NCBI RefSeq assembly: GCF_003350325.1
Contig: NZ_QLYZ01000005.1
Location: forward strand, 62,001 to 126,000
Origin: Vibrio rhodolitus
Lineage (GTDB): Bacteria; Pseudomonadota; Gammaproteobacteria; Enterobacterales; Vibrionaceae
Length of the DNA stretch: 64,000 nucleotides
Reading direction: 5' to 3'
Part shown: positions 43,376-52,444 of the stretch, in pieces
Layout of the letters: each line of letters begins with the position of its first letter
Position numbering within the stretch: position 1 is the stretch's first letter
Notes under the pieces: model-generated
Database searches by the model: none
The model's input: only the letters and a program-made list of their open reading frames with translations
What the model was told of the DNA's origin: nothing
Position numbers and translations under genes: made by a program

Positions 43376-44875
43376 CTATAGTTCTTCCGAAATTGAAGTT
43401 GACTCAGTCCCAAAACTCAAATGAGCTTGCTGCTCAAGCTGTTCCAGCGTAAATGGGAAAGTTAAAATGTCATACAACTCGACATGGGGTAATTCTTTGC
43501 TGATCCCGCGTCGTGCCCAAGGATAGATTTCTACCATCTTGGACATGACGTCATAGATTCTTTCGGCATTTTCACCGGTTTCAGCAATCAGAATGCCGAC
43601 ACGCTCTGGGCTCAAGCGTGCCAATATGTCGCTTTGATTACATAGGGTATGGGCAAGTTCAATACAAATGTCGAGACATTCGCTTTGAGAGTGATGCAAA
43701 ACAATAACCGCATAGTTGGCTTGTTTGAGCTGGGTTTTAAATAGAACCAGTTGCTCCCACCAGTAGTTTTCTGACACCGCCTGACGCATGTGTTTATCGG
43801 GATCATACTCGTACTGACCACGAATGCGATTGATGAGCTTTAATGCTCGCTTTTCTAAGAGACGTTTAGACGCTCGCGCTTTATCATTGCCTTCGCGGCT
43901 AGTTTGCTCGCGCAGAATGCTGGTGGAATGGTCACGGTATTTTTTGAACGCTTCCAAGGCAATTTGGTAATCACCCACCTCTTCGGCAACCCGCGATTGT
44001 TGAAAATAGATTTGCGATAGCAGTTCACCATCATCAAAGCTATTTGCCGCACGTTCGGCAAGTTGTAATAGCTCAGAGGATTTAGAGGGTTGTTTGCGCA
44101 GAAGTTCAAGGCGTGCACGACTGACGAAAGAGTGAGCGCGCATCCAAACCAGATTATTTTGTTCAACCAGTCTTTGTGCTTTGAGCGTGGCTTTATCCGC
44201 ATCCTCTAGTCTTTCAAGACCAAGTAGGGCAAGACCGCGGAAATCCCAGATTTCGGCATGCCAAGTAGTATCATGATGATGTTGCAGTGCTTCTTCGGCG
44301 CCATCAAGAATCGACAGCATCTCAATATAGTTGCCAAGGAGATAATGGTCCCAAGCGAGTAGAATTCTTGCTTTGCCCTCAAGCCAATCGATGCGCATAT
44401 TATTGGCAACTTTAACTGCAAGTTCGTGGGTATTTTGCGCCAGTTCGTATTCGCGTAGTACGCGCCATACATTGCCCAAGCCGATTAAAGATTCAATCTG
44501 AATTTCTACCTGATCGACCAGTGCAGATTGCTCAAGTGATTTGATCCAAAATTGCTGCGCCGAGTAGAACTTGGCTTGCCCCCAATATTGCAGCGCATGA
44601 ACATGGAGTATTTCGGGCAGGGCGTCGTCATTATCGATTTGGTTTATCTTGTTGTACGCCTCTTTAATGCGTTTAAGACCTTTGCGGTAATCCATTAACG
44701 CCCAGTAACAACGTGAGATAATAATAAGACTGTCAATGACACCCTCAGGGAATAGGATCTGATTGGCTTTTGCCGCGCACACCTCAGCAGCTTCAAGCAC
44801 CTGTTGTGGCTCAGATTCAATACGTAATCTGAGTTTCTCGAGTTCTGTGGTAAGCAGATGCTGGCTTTTGTCCAA
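43376..44875 (-). CDS. TPR protein with apparent degenerate GGDEF domain
   Basis: The 499-residue protein has TPR-like repeats over about 1-330, mirroring the downstream cyclase. The C-terminal part (about 350-470) keeps the outline of a GGDEF domain: a FKTQLKQANYAVIVLHHS strand where cyclases have their metal site, then SDILARLSPERVGILIAE where the family has a GGDEF hairpin. The catalytic G-G-D-E-F reads S-P-E-R-V, so it cannot be an active cyclase. It is the first gene of the pair, and a regulatory partner role is inferred. Confidence 0.75.
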   Translation of the reverse strand: MDKSQHLLTTELEKLRLRIESEPQQVLEAAEVCAAKANQILFPEGVIDSLIIISRCYWALMDYRKGLKRIKEAYNKINQIDNDDALPEILHVHALQYWGQAKFYSAQQFWIKSLEQSALVDQVEIQIESLIGLGNVWRVLREYELAQNTHELAVKVANNMRIDWLEGKARILLAWDHYLLGNYIEMLSILDGAEEALQHHHDTTWHAEIWDFRGLALLGLERLEDADKATLKAQRLVEQNNLVWMRAHSFVSRARLELLRKQPSKSSELLQLAERAANSFDDGELLSQIYFQQSRVAEEVGDYQIALEAFKKYRDHSTSILREQTSREGNDKARASKRLLEKRALKLINRIRGQYEYDPDKHMRQAVSENYWWEQLVLFKTQLKQANYAVIVLHHSQSECLDICIELAHTLCNQSDILARLSPERVGILIAETGENAERIYDVMSKMVEIYPWARRGISKELPHVELYDILTFPFTLEQLEQQAHLSFGTESTSISEEL

Positions 44876-45013
44876 TGATGTAGTCCTTCACAGCTGGTTT
44901 TTCAAAGCGGCGGTCATTTCATACTTTTGCATTATAAAAAAAGTACACTTTTATGTGCCATAAAAAGTGCTATCTAAGCGACGGTTTAATGGCGGACTTC
45001 ACATTAATGACGA

Positions 45014-46477
45014 TTATGAAAGCAATTCGCGTAATGCCATCGGTGAGGATGTTAACCCCAACGCTTGCGCCGCCGTGACGCCAGACCTATTTTGGTAGCA
45101 CAAATTATGCCATGCTCTAAATATATCGAGTACTGGCAACAGCCCTGCAGGTCTAAGTTTGCGGCGTGGCTCATTGATAAAGCTTTCAAGCAGCAGTTGG
45201 AAGCGAGCCTGATAGAAGGCTGTTTGTTCTATGCTGGCTTTTTGTAGCCAAAGTTTTGGCGTGTTGCGATTACCAGCCAGATAACAAATCCCTTTTGCCT
45301 CTTGTTTGGATTGACAGATGGCCCAGCGATCACGCCACCACCCCATATGGACGATATCGACCTTATCAATCGGCAAGTCTTTGCCCCATTGACCATCAAC
45401 GTACATCAAGTCGATGCTATTTTTTTTAATGCGCGGCAAGCTTACGCTTAGTGCAGCGGAACGCAGCAGTGGATCTTGAGGTAAATAGATCGTCACTCTG
45501 CTTTCATCTGGGCACAAACTCAGCACATGCATAAAGTGAGCGTATGACGTATAAGGTGGACGAATCAATGCTCCTTTGGATGGGTAGTGGAAGTTGGTGA
45601 GATTGCCCATTGGATCTTCCACATTACCTCGTGCCAATATCATCTGATATTGCTGATCAATACGTTCCCTTAAATCTTGCGCTGGTTTCGCCGGCGCTTG
45701 ACTGGCTTCGGTGCTGTATTGGTAAGGCACATAACGAGCGGGTGTAGCAAAAGGGTTGTGATCAATCTCGCCGCACGGCTCCTCATTGGGAGAGTAGTTG
45801 ACGTTTTGACACAAGATATAACCAGATTGGGCGTCACCAGTTGCGAGCCAAAACACGCCATTGTTGCTTTTCGGCTGCAGAGGCACGTAGTGAGAGGCAA
45901 GCTCAAATTGCTCAGCATGGTTAACCCAGCGAGCATCAAACATGGCTAACTTACGACGGCAACGACTCGCAATATGTTCAATGTGGTCATAGAAGGTTTT
46001 TGGATTAATCGCCAACTTACGGCAGATTTCGCGTACTGAATAGCCAGTAAATAGCAAAGCGAGCAAGCTCTCTTGAAACTCGAGCTTATTATTGTTGCCG
46101 GACCATTTATCGACAAAAGTTTGTTGGCAGCATTTGCAGCGATAGCGTTGACGATCGCCACTATAGCCAAAGGCATGATAGAGGTGTTTGTGAGTATGTA
46201 CCGACAGGCCGAAGTTTTCACAGCCTTGTTTTTGACACGCAGGCAAACCCGCGCAGTGATAACTTCTCAGGCGTTGAAGCTCATTAAGCACTTCTTGATT
46301 ATTAAGTAAGGGGGGGAAAGCACCACACTCACGACAAACCATAGCTGGTCGTTTAGGGTTCGTATGTTGAACAATATATCGTTCAGCATCACTCAATCCA
46401 AAGTTGTCACACGCCAATGTTTTACAAAAGTTGAGCTGTAACCCGTTCGCTTCCGCAGGCAAATCGCCAGACGCCAC
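45014..46477 (-). CDS. Zinc-ribbon, transposase-like conserved protein
   Basis: The 487-residue protein begins with two copies of a zinc-ribbon unit, CKTLACDNFGL...CRECGAFPP and CQKQGCENFGL...YRCKCCQQTF. An insertion-sequence-type helix-turn-helix follows (YSVREICRKLAINPKTFY). The rest resembles no family that I can name, and no DDE triad is obvious. I recall a homologue next to deoD in V. cholerae, so it is likely a fixed, domesticated gene rather than a live IS. No terminal repeats flank it. The GTG start at 46477 is supported by GAGGGG upstream. Confidence 0.7.
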   Translation of the reverse strand: MASGDLPAEANGLQLNFCKTLACDNFGLSDAERYIVQHTNPKRPAMVCRECGAFPPLLNNQEVLNELQRLRSYHCAGLPACQKQGCENFGLSVHTHKHLYHAFGYSGDRQRYRCKCCQQTFVDKWSGNNNKLEFQESLLALLFTGYSVREICRKLAINPKTFYDHIEHIASRCRRKLAMFDARWVNHAEQFELASHYVPLQPKSNNGVFWLATGDAQSGYILCQNVNYSPNEEPCGEIDHNPFATPARYVPYQYSTEASQAPAKPAQDLRERIDQQYQMILARGNVEDPMGNLTNFHYPSKGALIRPPYTSYAHFMHVLSLCPDESRVTIYLPQDPLLRSAALSVSLPRIKKNSIDLMYVDGQWGKDLPIDKVDIVHMGWWRDRWAICQSKQEAKGICYLAGNRNTPKLWLQKASIEQTAFYQARFQLLLESFINEPRRKLRPAGLLPVLDIFRAWHNLCYQNRSGVTAAQALGLTSSPMALRELLS

Positions 46478-46529
46478 AATCGCCCCCTCAGGATATTAGG
46501 TTTTGCCAGCCATGAGACTGGCAAATTGA

Positions 46530-47240
46530 TTAAACGTTAATCGCTGTTTCTAGAGCGACTTTCATCATGTCATTGAACGATTTTTGACGCTCTTCTGAGC
46601 TCAGCTTTTCACCACGAATGATGTGGTCTGAAACAGTCAGAATTGTTAGGGCTTTTGCGCCTAAGTCCGCAGCAACGCCGTAAATACCAGCCGCTTCCAT
46701 ATCAACACCTAAAATGCCAAGTTTTTCCATTTTTTCAAAGATGTCGGCTTCTGGGGTGTAGAAAAGGTCCGCAGAGAACACGTTACCAACTTTAACTGGC
46801 ACGTTTTGAGCGCGAGCTTGAGAAACTGCTTCTTCCAATAGACCAAAATCTGCAATTGCGGCGAAATCGTGGTCATTAAAGCGAATGCGGTTCACTTTAG
46901 AGTCTGTTGACGCGCCCATACCAATCACAACGTCCATCAATTTAACGTCATCACGAACCGCGCCACAGCTGCCCACGCGAATAACGTTTTTCACGCCGTA
47001 CTCAGCAATTAACTCGTGAACGTAAATACAGCAAGATGGGATACCCATACCATGTCCCATGACTGACACACGCTTACCTTTGTAAGTCCCTGTGTAGCCG
47101 AACATATTGCGCACATCGCAAACTTGCTCAACGTCTTCTAGGAAGGTTTCTGCAATGTATTTTGCACGCAGTGGATCGCCCGGCATAAGAACGGTTTCAG
47201 CGAAATCACCTGGTTTTGCATTGATGTGTGGGGTAGCCAT
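46530..47240 (-). CDS. deoD: Purine nucleoside phosphorylase DeoD
   Basis: Hexameric cytosolic enzyme that splits purine (deoxy)nucleosides with phosphate, releasing base and ribose-1-phosphate. The 236 residues have the standard opening [20 protein letters not shown]. They also have [23 protein letters not shown] and the active-site region [13 protein letters not shown] with the catalytic Asp in [10 protein letters not shown]. The ATG at 47240 has GGAG seven bases before it. A ten-residue longer frame is rejected. It is divergent from the photolyase operon. Confidence 0.97.
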   Translation of the reverse strand: MATPHINAKPGDFAETVLMPGDPLRAKYIAETFLEDVEQVCDVRNMFGYTGTYKGKRVSVMGHGMGIPSCCIYVHELIAEYGVKNVIRVGSCGAVRDDVKLMDVVIGMGASTDSKVNRIRFNDHDFAAIADFGLLEEAVSQARAQNVPVKVGNVFSADLFYTPEADIFEKMEKLGILGVDMEAAGIYGVAADLGAKALTILTVSDHIIRGEKLSSEERQKSFNDMMKVALETAINV

Positions 47241-47483
47241 AGTTTTGCTCCAATATTCTAAGGAGTACAACAGATAGTAACTAATTCTGTTGAACTGAGA
47301 AATGTTTGTTGAGGCAATACTAGCTAGATAAAACCTGTCTCCATGAGATTTTCGTCACAAAACTCGGGGGTGGAACAAAAATATCGCGTATTGATAACCA
47401 AATCTGTTGAAAGTCTAAAGGCAATCGATTGAATCTTTTTTCTCTTCCGTAGTGATCGATTTAGTTGTCGCGATACTAAAAGT

Positions 47484-47553
47484 TGTACCAAAAATAATTT
47501 TGTACAATTAGTCTGTTTTGTGCTTATACTTGTACATAAATAAAAATTGTACA
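47484..47553 (+). promoter_or_regulatory. Two TGTACA-N11-TGTACA operators around a promoter with 19-bp spacer
   Basis: TGTACC/TGTACA (47484, 47501) and TGTACA/TGTACA (47531, 47548) form two pairs, each with exactly 11 bases between hexamers. TTGTAC (47500-47505) and TATACT (47525-47530) make a -35/-10 with a 19-base spacer, the long spacing of many MerR-controlled promoters. The second pair starts right after the -10. TGTACA repeats are known sites of CarH/LitR-type light-responsive MerR proteins. A MerR gene and photolyase lie in the operon that starts at 47583. Confidence 0.72.
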
Positions 47554-47582
47554 ACCAATCAAATGAGTGCGGAGTGAAGATC

Positions 47583-48533
47583 ATGGAAGCGAGCATTAAA
47601 GTAGGTATCAGTGCATGTGTGTTAGGTGAGAAAGTACGATTCGACGCAGGACACAAACTAAGTCGTTTTGTCACCAAAGAATTGGCGAACGTATTTGAGT
47701 TTGTCTCAGTGTGTCCTGAAGTGGAATCGGGTATGCCAGTGCCAAGACCAACTATCCGTCTTATGACCAATGAAGAACGCATTACTTTGGTGGAAACCAA
47801 AGACGCGACCAAAGATCACACGCAATCTATGCTCGACTTTTCTGCCAAGCGAGTCGATCAGTTAAGCAAACAAGATCTATGTGGTTACATCGTCTGCGCT
47901 AAATCGCCAACTTGCGGCATGGAGCGCGTAAAAGTGTACGGTAAGAACAATGCGGATAAAGTCGGCATTGGCTTGTACACCAAAGAGTTAATGGAACGTA
48001 TGCCTTGGTTGCCTGTAGAAGAAGATGGTCGCTTAAATGATCCGGTTCTCAAAGAGAACTTCGTCACTCGAGTGTATTGCTTGAAAGACTTTTATGACTC
48101 GATGGGCGGTGAACCAACAGCGGGTAAAATTGTTGCCTTCCATTCTCGCTACAAACTGACTTTGATGGCACATCATCCTCAGTCCTATAAATCGCTAGGC
48201 AAACTTGTCGCAGACGTTGCCAATTATGATCTGGAAGAGTTCTACCAGCTCTACCGAACGGGTCTGATGCAAGCGATGGCAAATCGCGCTAGTAGAAAAA
48301 ATAACACCAATGTCTTGATGCATATTCAAGGTTATTTTAAACGCGATCTGAACGCCAACGAGAAAGCAGAGCTTTGCCAAGTGATTGATGATTATCGTCA
48401 AGGGTTGCTGCCATTGCTGGCGCCGATGACGCTACTGAAGCATCATATGCAGCGCACGCCAAACGAATACCTACAAAACCAAGCCTTTTTAAATCCATAT
48501 CCAGAGGAGTTACGTCTACGCTATGCATTGTGA
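47583..48533 (+). CDS. DUF523-DUF1722 (YbgA-like) protein
   Basis: The 316-residue protein fuses an N-terminal DUF523 domain (about 1-155) to a C-terminal DUF1722/YbgA domain (about 185-315). DUF523 is visible as VGISACVLGEKVRFDAGHK and YIVCAKSPTCGMERVK, with conserved cysteines. DUF1722 is visible as FHSRYKLTLMAHHPQSY. Such genes often sit beside photolyases, and a role in light or repair is suspected but not shown. The ATG at 47583 has GGAG nine bases upstream. It opens the operon and overlaps the MerR gene by 11 bases. Confidence 0.9.
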   Translation: MEASIKVGISACVLGEKVRFDAGHKLSRFVTKELANVFEFVSVCPEVESGMPVPRPTIRLMTNEERITLVETKDATKDHTQSMLDFSAKRVDQLSKQDLCGYIVCAKSPTCGMERVKVYGKNNADKVGIGLYTKELMERMPWLPVEEDGRLNDPVLKENFVTRVYCLKDFYDSMGGEPTAGKIVAFHSRYKLTLMAHHPQSYKSLGKLVADVANYDLEEFYQLYRTGLMQAMANRASRKNNTNVLMHIQGYFKRDLNANEKAELCQVIDDYRQGLLPLLAPMTLLKHHMQRTPNEYLQNQAFLNPYPEELRLRYAL

Positions 48534-49320
48534 AGAAAAGTTATACGCAATAAGAGAAGTTTCAGAGCTCACGGGCATAAAGCCTGTGACTCTAAGAGCA
48601 TGGCAGCGTCGCTATAATATTATTCAGCCGGAACGTACTGAAAAAGGTCACCGACTCTATACTGAGCAACATATCGAGCAAATCAAAGTGATCCAAGGTT
48701 GGCTGGAAAAGGGCGTCGCAATTGGCAAAGTCAAAGCGTTGCTCGAAAGCGGAGTGGATAGCGTTGAGAGTGAAGTTAGCAGCGAGCACTTAGACGAAGT
48801 TGAACAAATGCTTGCTGCACTTGCGATGCTAAACAAGAGCAAAGCTGACTCTGTGTTGGGGCAAGTCTGTAAGGAATACCCGCTTGATATTATCAATGCG
48901 CGATTTATTCAACCGGCAACTGATGCGCTCAAACAAGTAAAACGCAGTCAACAAAGCCTGCAATATGGCATGTTTCAATCTTTAGTTTTGGACAAGCTCT
49001 CTTCTATTTTGGAAGCTGAAAACAAAGTAGCAAGGCGCGGAAAGTGCTTGTTGGTTAGCTATGACTCGCTTGGTTCGATTGAGCTTAGGCTTTGGGCACT
49101 GAAATTAGCCGATAACGGATACAACATCAGCTTTATTGAAGCAGTAGAAGATGTCAGTGCTCTGGTGGATCATCCAACATTAGCCAAGCATCAGGCGGTC
49201 TCGATTTTTGCGGCGCAGGCACCAGCACAAGTGCAATTAAAATCGATAAGCAAGTTGGCTGAGAAAATGGGTGAGGCATTTTTACCTAGCCCACTGGTCG
49301 AATCTTTAATTCAAGTATAG
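48523..49320 (+). CDS. MerR-family regulator, CarH/LitR-like without the cobalamin histidine
   Basis: The 265-residue protein has an N-terminal MerR helix-turn-helix (about 8-75, IREVSELTGIKPVTLRAWQRRY). Its C-terminus (about 90-260) is shaped like the helix-bundle plus Rossmann cobalamin-binding half of CarH/LitR. Where those have D-x-H-x-x-G to hold B12 it reads SYDSLGSIELR, with no His, so B12 binding is doubtful. I recall that the V. cholerae equivalent (VCA0056) is needed for blue-light induction of the photolyase operon. It lies nine bases before the photolyase gene. Confidence 0.88.
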   Translation: MHCEEKLYAIREVSELTGIKPVTLRAWQRRYNIIQPERTEKGHRLYTEQHIEQIKVIQGWLEKGVAIGKVKALLESGVDSVESEVSSEHLDEVEQMLAALAMLNKSKADSVLGQVCKEYPLDIINARFIQPATDALKQVKRSQQSLQYGMFQSLVLDKLSSILEAENKVARRGKCLLVSYDSLGSIELRLWALKLADNGYNISFIEAVEDVSALVDHPTLAKHQAVSIFAAQAPAQVQLKSISKLAEKMGEAFLPSPLVESLIQV

Positions 49321-49329
49321 GGACATAAG

Positions 49330-50739
49330 ATGCAAATAGTGTGGTTGCGACGTGATTTACGAGTGGAGGACAATAGCGCGTTGCACCAAGCCATCGCGTC
49401 CGGTAAGCAGGTGGTTGCGGTATTCACCGCGACCCCAAAAACGTGGAGTGAACATCATCTTGCTCCCATACAGGCAGATCTGATTTATCGTCGCTTGTTT
49501 GAATTGCAAGCTGATCTTGCTGAGCTAAATATTCCGTTGCTCTATCAGCAAGTGGAGACTTTTGAACAAAGTGTTGAATGGCTAAAAGAGCTCTCGAAAA
49601 CGCTTGACGCAAGTCGAATCGTATTCAACAAAGAATATGAATGGAACGAGTGCCAGCGAGATCAGGCGTTAGTTGATAGCGCGGATTGTGAAGTCGCGAG
49701 TTTCGATGATAAATGCTTATTTGCTCCCGGCACTGTTTTCAATAAACAGGGGGACTACTTTAAAGTCTTTACGCCATTTAAGAAGCACTGCCTTGCCAAG
49801 TTTGAACAATACCCGGTGACGACTGCGCCTCGAGTAATGTGTGAGACAGATGTCGACCAGTCAGAATTTGAGTCGCTAATATTCTCGGCAAGTTCACCGT
49901 TTGACTACCCAAGAGAGTCGAGTCAGCATTATGTGGTTGAGACGAAGGGAATTCGTCAGATCTTGCGCGATTTTTGCCGACAAGATATCGATGATTACCA
50001 AGAGCTGCGCGATTTTCCTGCCATCGAGGGGACGAGTCGATTGTCGCCTTATCTTGCAATAGGTGCGTTGTCCGTACGTCAATGCACTGCGAGGTTGATG
50101 TTCGGTGAAACTCCGCACTTGAGTACTGGGCGCCAAACTTGGTTAAGTGAACTTATTTGGCGCGATTTTTATCAGCATTTAATTTATTTTGAGCCAAAAT
50201 TATCTAAAGGACGCAACTTCGTCAGTTGGACAGAAAAAGTAACGTGGCTTAGCAATGAAAGCTATTTATCAGCGTGGCAATTGGGGAACACAGGTTACCC
50301 TATTGTAGATGCGGCAATGCGTCAGTTAAACGCCACGGGGTGGATGCACAATCGTTTAAGAATGATTGTGGCAAGTTTTCTTACCAAGGATCTTCATATC
50401 CATTGGCATGAAGGCGAGAGATACTTTATGTACAAGCTGATTGATGGTGATTATGCCGCCAATAACGGCGGCTGGCAGTGGAGTGCGTCGACCGGTTGTG
50501 ATGGTCAACCTTATTTCCGCATTTTTAACCCTGTCACTCAGGGCGAGCGTTTTGATCCTAAAGGTGAGTTCGTACGCCGTTGGATACCAGAGCTTACAGC
50601 TGTGCCTGATAAGTATGTTCATAAGCCTTGGCTATGGAACAATGTAAATACCTTGTCATATCCGCATCCAATAGTTGATCACAAAAGCGAAAGAGAGCTA
50701 ACCTTACGCCTCTTTCAAGATGCCAAGGATTCTTTGTAA
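49330..50739 (+). CDS. phrB: Deoxyribodipyrimidine photolyase PhrB
   Basis: Light-driven FAD enzyme that splits cyclobutane pyrimidine dimers. The 469 residues open with IVWLRRDLRVEDNSAL, and the antenna domain covers about 1-130. The FAD domain carries GTSRLSPYLAIGALS near 238, IWRDFYQHLI near 278, the LGNTGYPIVDAAMRQLNATG helix near 320 and WHEGERYFMYKLIDGDYAANN near 360, the class I photolyase signatures. The Trp chain region NGGWQWSASTG is intact. Its stop overlaps the next ATG by one base (TAATG). Confidence 0.97.
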   Translation: MQIVWLRRDLRVEDNSALHQAIASGKQVVAVFTATPKTWSEHHLAPIQADLIYRRLFELQADLAELNIPLLYQQVETFEQSVEWLKELSKTLDASRIVFNKEYEWNECQRDQALVDSADCEVASFDDKCLFAPGTVFNKQGDYFKVFTPFKKHCLAKFEQYPVTTAPRVMCETDVDQSEFESLIFSASSPFDYPRESSQHYVVETKGIRQILRDFCRQDIDDYQELRDFPAIEGTSRLSPYLAIGALSVRQCTARLMFGETPHLSTGRQTWLSELIWRDFYQHLIYFEPKLSKGRNFVSWTEKVTWLSNESYLSAWQLGNTGYPIVDAAMRQLNATGWMHNRLRMIVASFLTKDLHIHWHEGERYFMYKLIDGDYAANNGGWQWSASTGCDGQPYFRIFNPVTQGERFDPKGEFVRRWIPELTAVPDKYVHKPWLWNNVNTLSYPHPIVDHKSERELTLRLFQDAKDSL

Positions 50740-51644
50740 TGCTGCGTAAGCTGCTCCTTATCTTTAGTTGTTTCAGTGCTTCTGCATGGGCAACGAGTTA
50801 TCAATTGCCACCAGAAGGCAGCAATATCGTCGGTAAAATCCAGTTTCATCAGATCCAAAAAGGTGAAAGCATGGCGGATATTGCCAAGCAATATGATATT
50901 GGTTTTCTTGCGCTGATGGCGGCAAACCAGGGGGTAGACCCGTTTCTGCCTGCTGAAGGTTATGTGTTAACTATCCCAACTCAAGTGATCTTACCTAACG
51001 TGGCTCGTGAAGGTATCGTGATCAATTTGGCAGAGTTGCGTCTGTATTACTTTGAGCCGAAAAGTGACATCGTACATATCTTCCCGGTGGGTATTGGTCG
51101 TATCGGGCGTGACACGCCAGAGATGGTAACCAAGATCAGTCAAAAACGCCCAAACCCGACTTGGACGCCACCAAATTCGATTCGTAAAGAGTACGCAGCG
51201 AAAGGTATTGAGCTTCCAGCGGTGGTTCCCGCCGGTCCTGACAACCCACTTGGTGAATATGCGCTGCGCCTTGCTCATGGCAAGGGAGACTATTTGATCC
51301 ACGGTACTAATAAAGACTTTGGCATTGGGATGCGTGTCAGCGCTGGCTGCATTCGAATGGATCCAAAAGATATTGAGTGGTTGTTTGAGCAAGTTAATTT
51401 GGGCGTGAAAGTCACCGTTATCAACGAGCCTGTGAAGCTAAGTTTAGAGCCAGACCGCAGCGTTTATTTGGAAGCTCATGAGCCATTAACTCGCAGTGAC
51501 GGCAGCAAGAAAATCCTTGGTGTACCCGAGGAGTTGACTTGGTGGTTACAAGCTATGAATAAGTCAGATTCTAAAGCTCGCGCTGTGATTTTGGCGCAAA
51601 ACGGTGTGCCAGTTGAAATCGTTGAACCACATGGAGTGGAGTAA
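50739..51644 (+). CDS. L,D-transpeptidase with LysM domain
   Basis: Periplasmic enzyme of 301 residues. It has a signal peptide (about 1-19), a LysM peptidoglycan-binding module (about 38-85, IQKGESMADIAKQYDIG) and a YkuD catalytic domain (about 95-230) with the active-site motif HGTNKD...SAGCIRM containing His and Cys. It makes 3-3 crosslinks or attaches lipoprotein to the wall, as in ErfK/YbiS enzymes. Its start is coupled to photolyase by the one-base overlap, an unexpected partner, and a strong terminator follows. Confidence 0.93.
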   Translation: MLRKLLLIFSCFSASAWATSYQLPPEGSNIVGKIQFHQIQKGESMADIAKQYDIGFLALMAANQGVDPFLPAEGYVLTIPTQVILPNVAREGIVINLAELRLYYFEPKSDIVHIFPVGIGRIGRDTPEMVTKISQKRPNPTWTPPNSIRKEYAAKGIELPAVVPAGPDNPLGEYALRLAHGKGDYLIHGTNKDFGIGMRVSAGCIRMDPKDIEWLFEQVNLGVKVTVINEPVKLSLEPDRSVYLEAHEPLTRSDGSKKILGVPEELTWWLQAMNKSDSKARAVILAQNGVPVEIVEPHGVE

Positions 51645-51691
51645 CGTTAATCGAGAGTGAGTAAAAGTAGCTCACACACCCATGTAAACTT

Positions 51692-51715
51692 AACGCTACG
51701 CTTGCGCGTGGCGTT
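51692..51715 (+). terminator. Intrinsic terminator of the photolyase operon
   Basis: Arms AACGCTACGC and GCGTGGCGTT with a TTGC loop (one G-U pair) and a run of T lie 48 bases after the stop. Confidence 0.9.
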
Positions 51716-51818
51716 TTTTTTGCTATTTATTCGACATTTTTGACCGCTGACGCCATTTTATGGCACGGAAAATATGCCCTTGTGCTGTTTACAAGGGAGA
51801 AAGCAAAGGAAAGCATAC

Positions 51819-52421
51819 ATGGATAAGGACCATTCCCTATATGAAAACTTATTGGCGCTTACTTTAGGTAGCGCATTGGTTTCATTAGGCGTCATCTTCT
51901 TCAATCAAGTCGGGCTGCTTACTGGTGGGACGGCTGGTTTGGCAATTTTTATTACTAAAGTGACCGACTTTAGTTTCGGACAAGTCTTCTTTGCCCTCAA
52001 TCTGCCTTTCTACTACTTATCAATTACTCGTATGGGGTGGCGCTTCACCATCAACACCTTTGTAGCAGTGGCAATCGTGTCGTTAGCCGTAGACCATTTA
52101 CACTATGTTATAGAGCTAAAGCAGCTTCACGAGGTATACGCAGCGCTAATTGGTGGAGGATTGATTGGTACAGGGATGCTGGTTATCTTTCGTCATAAGA
52201 TGAGCTTAGGCGGTTTTAATATCCTCGCGCTGTTTTTACAAGACCGCTTTGGCATTCGTGCAGGCAAAGTGCAGATGGCGCTTGATTGCAGCATAGTCTT
52301 TATGTCGCTGTTTATCGTGCATTGGAGTTTGATTGCGTTATCGGTCGTTGGTGCGGTGGTGACAAATCTGATTTTAGCGATGAACCATAAACCTGGACGT
52401 TATCAGCCACAACCCAATTAA
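51819..52421 (+). CDS. YitT/DUF161 family membrane protein
   Basis: The 200-residue inner-membrane protein has about 5 hydrophobic segments. GVIFFNQVGLLTGGTAGLAI near residue 22 and ISLGGFNILALFLQ-like RHKMSLGGFNILALF near 130 are the repeated family marks. It is a short form without the C-terminal DUF2179 domain. Function is unknown in the family. The ATG at 51819 has AAAGGAAAG upstream. A 15-residue longer frame is rejected. Confidence 0.85.
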   Translation: MDKDHSLYENLLALTLGSALVSLGVIFFNQVGLLTGGTAGLAIFITKVTDFSFGQVFFALNLPFYYLSITRMGWRFTINTFVAVAIVSLAVDHLHYVIELKQLHEVYAALIGGGLIGTGMLVIFRHKMSLGGFNILALFLQDRFGIRAGKVQMALDCSIVFMSLFIVHWSLIALSVVGAVVTNLILAMNHKPGRYQPQPN

Positions 52422-52444
52422 CAGTAGCCTAGTAAGAAACAGGC

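Noticed and set aside
45014-46477. Complete insertion sequence
   Set aside because: No terminal inverted repeats or target duplications were seen at the edges, and the flanking genes keep what I recall as the V. cholerae order.
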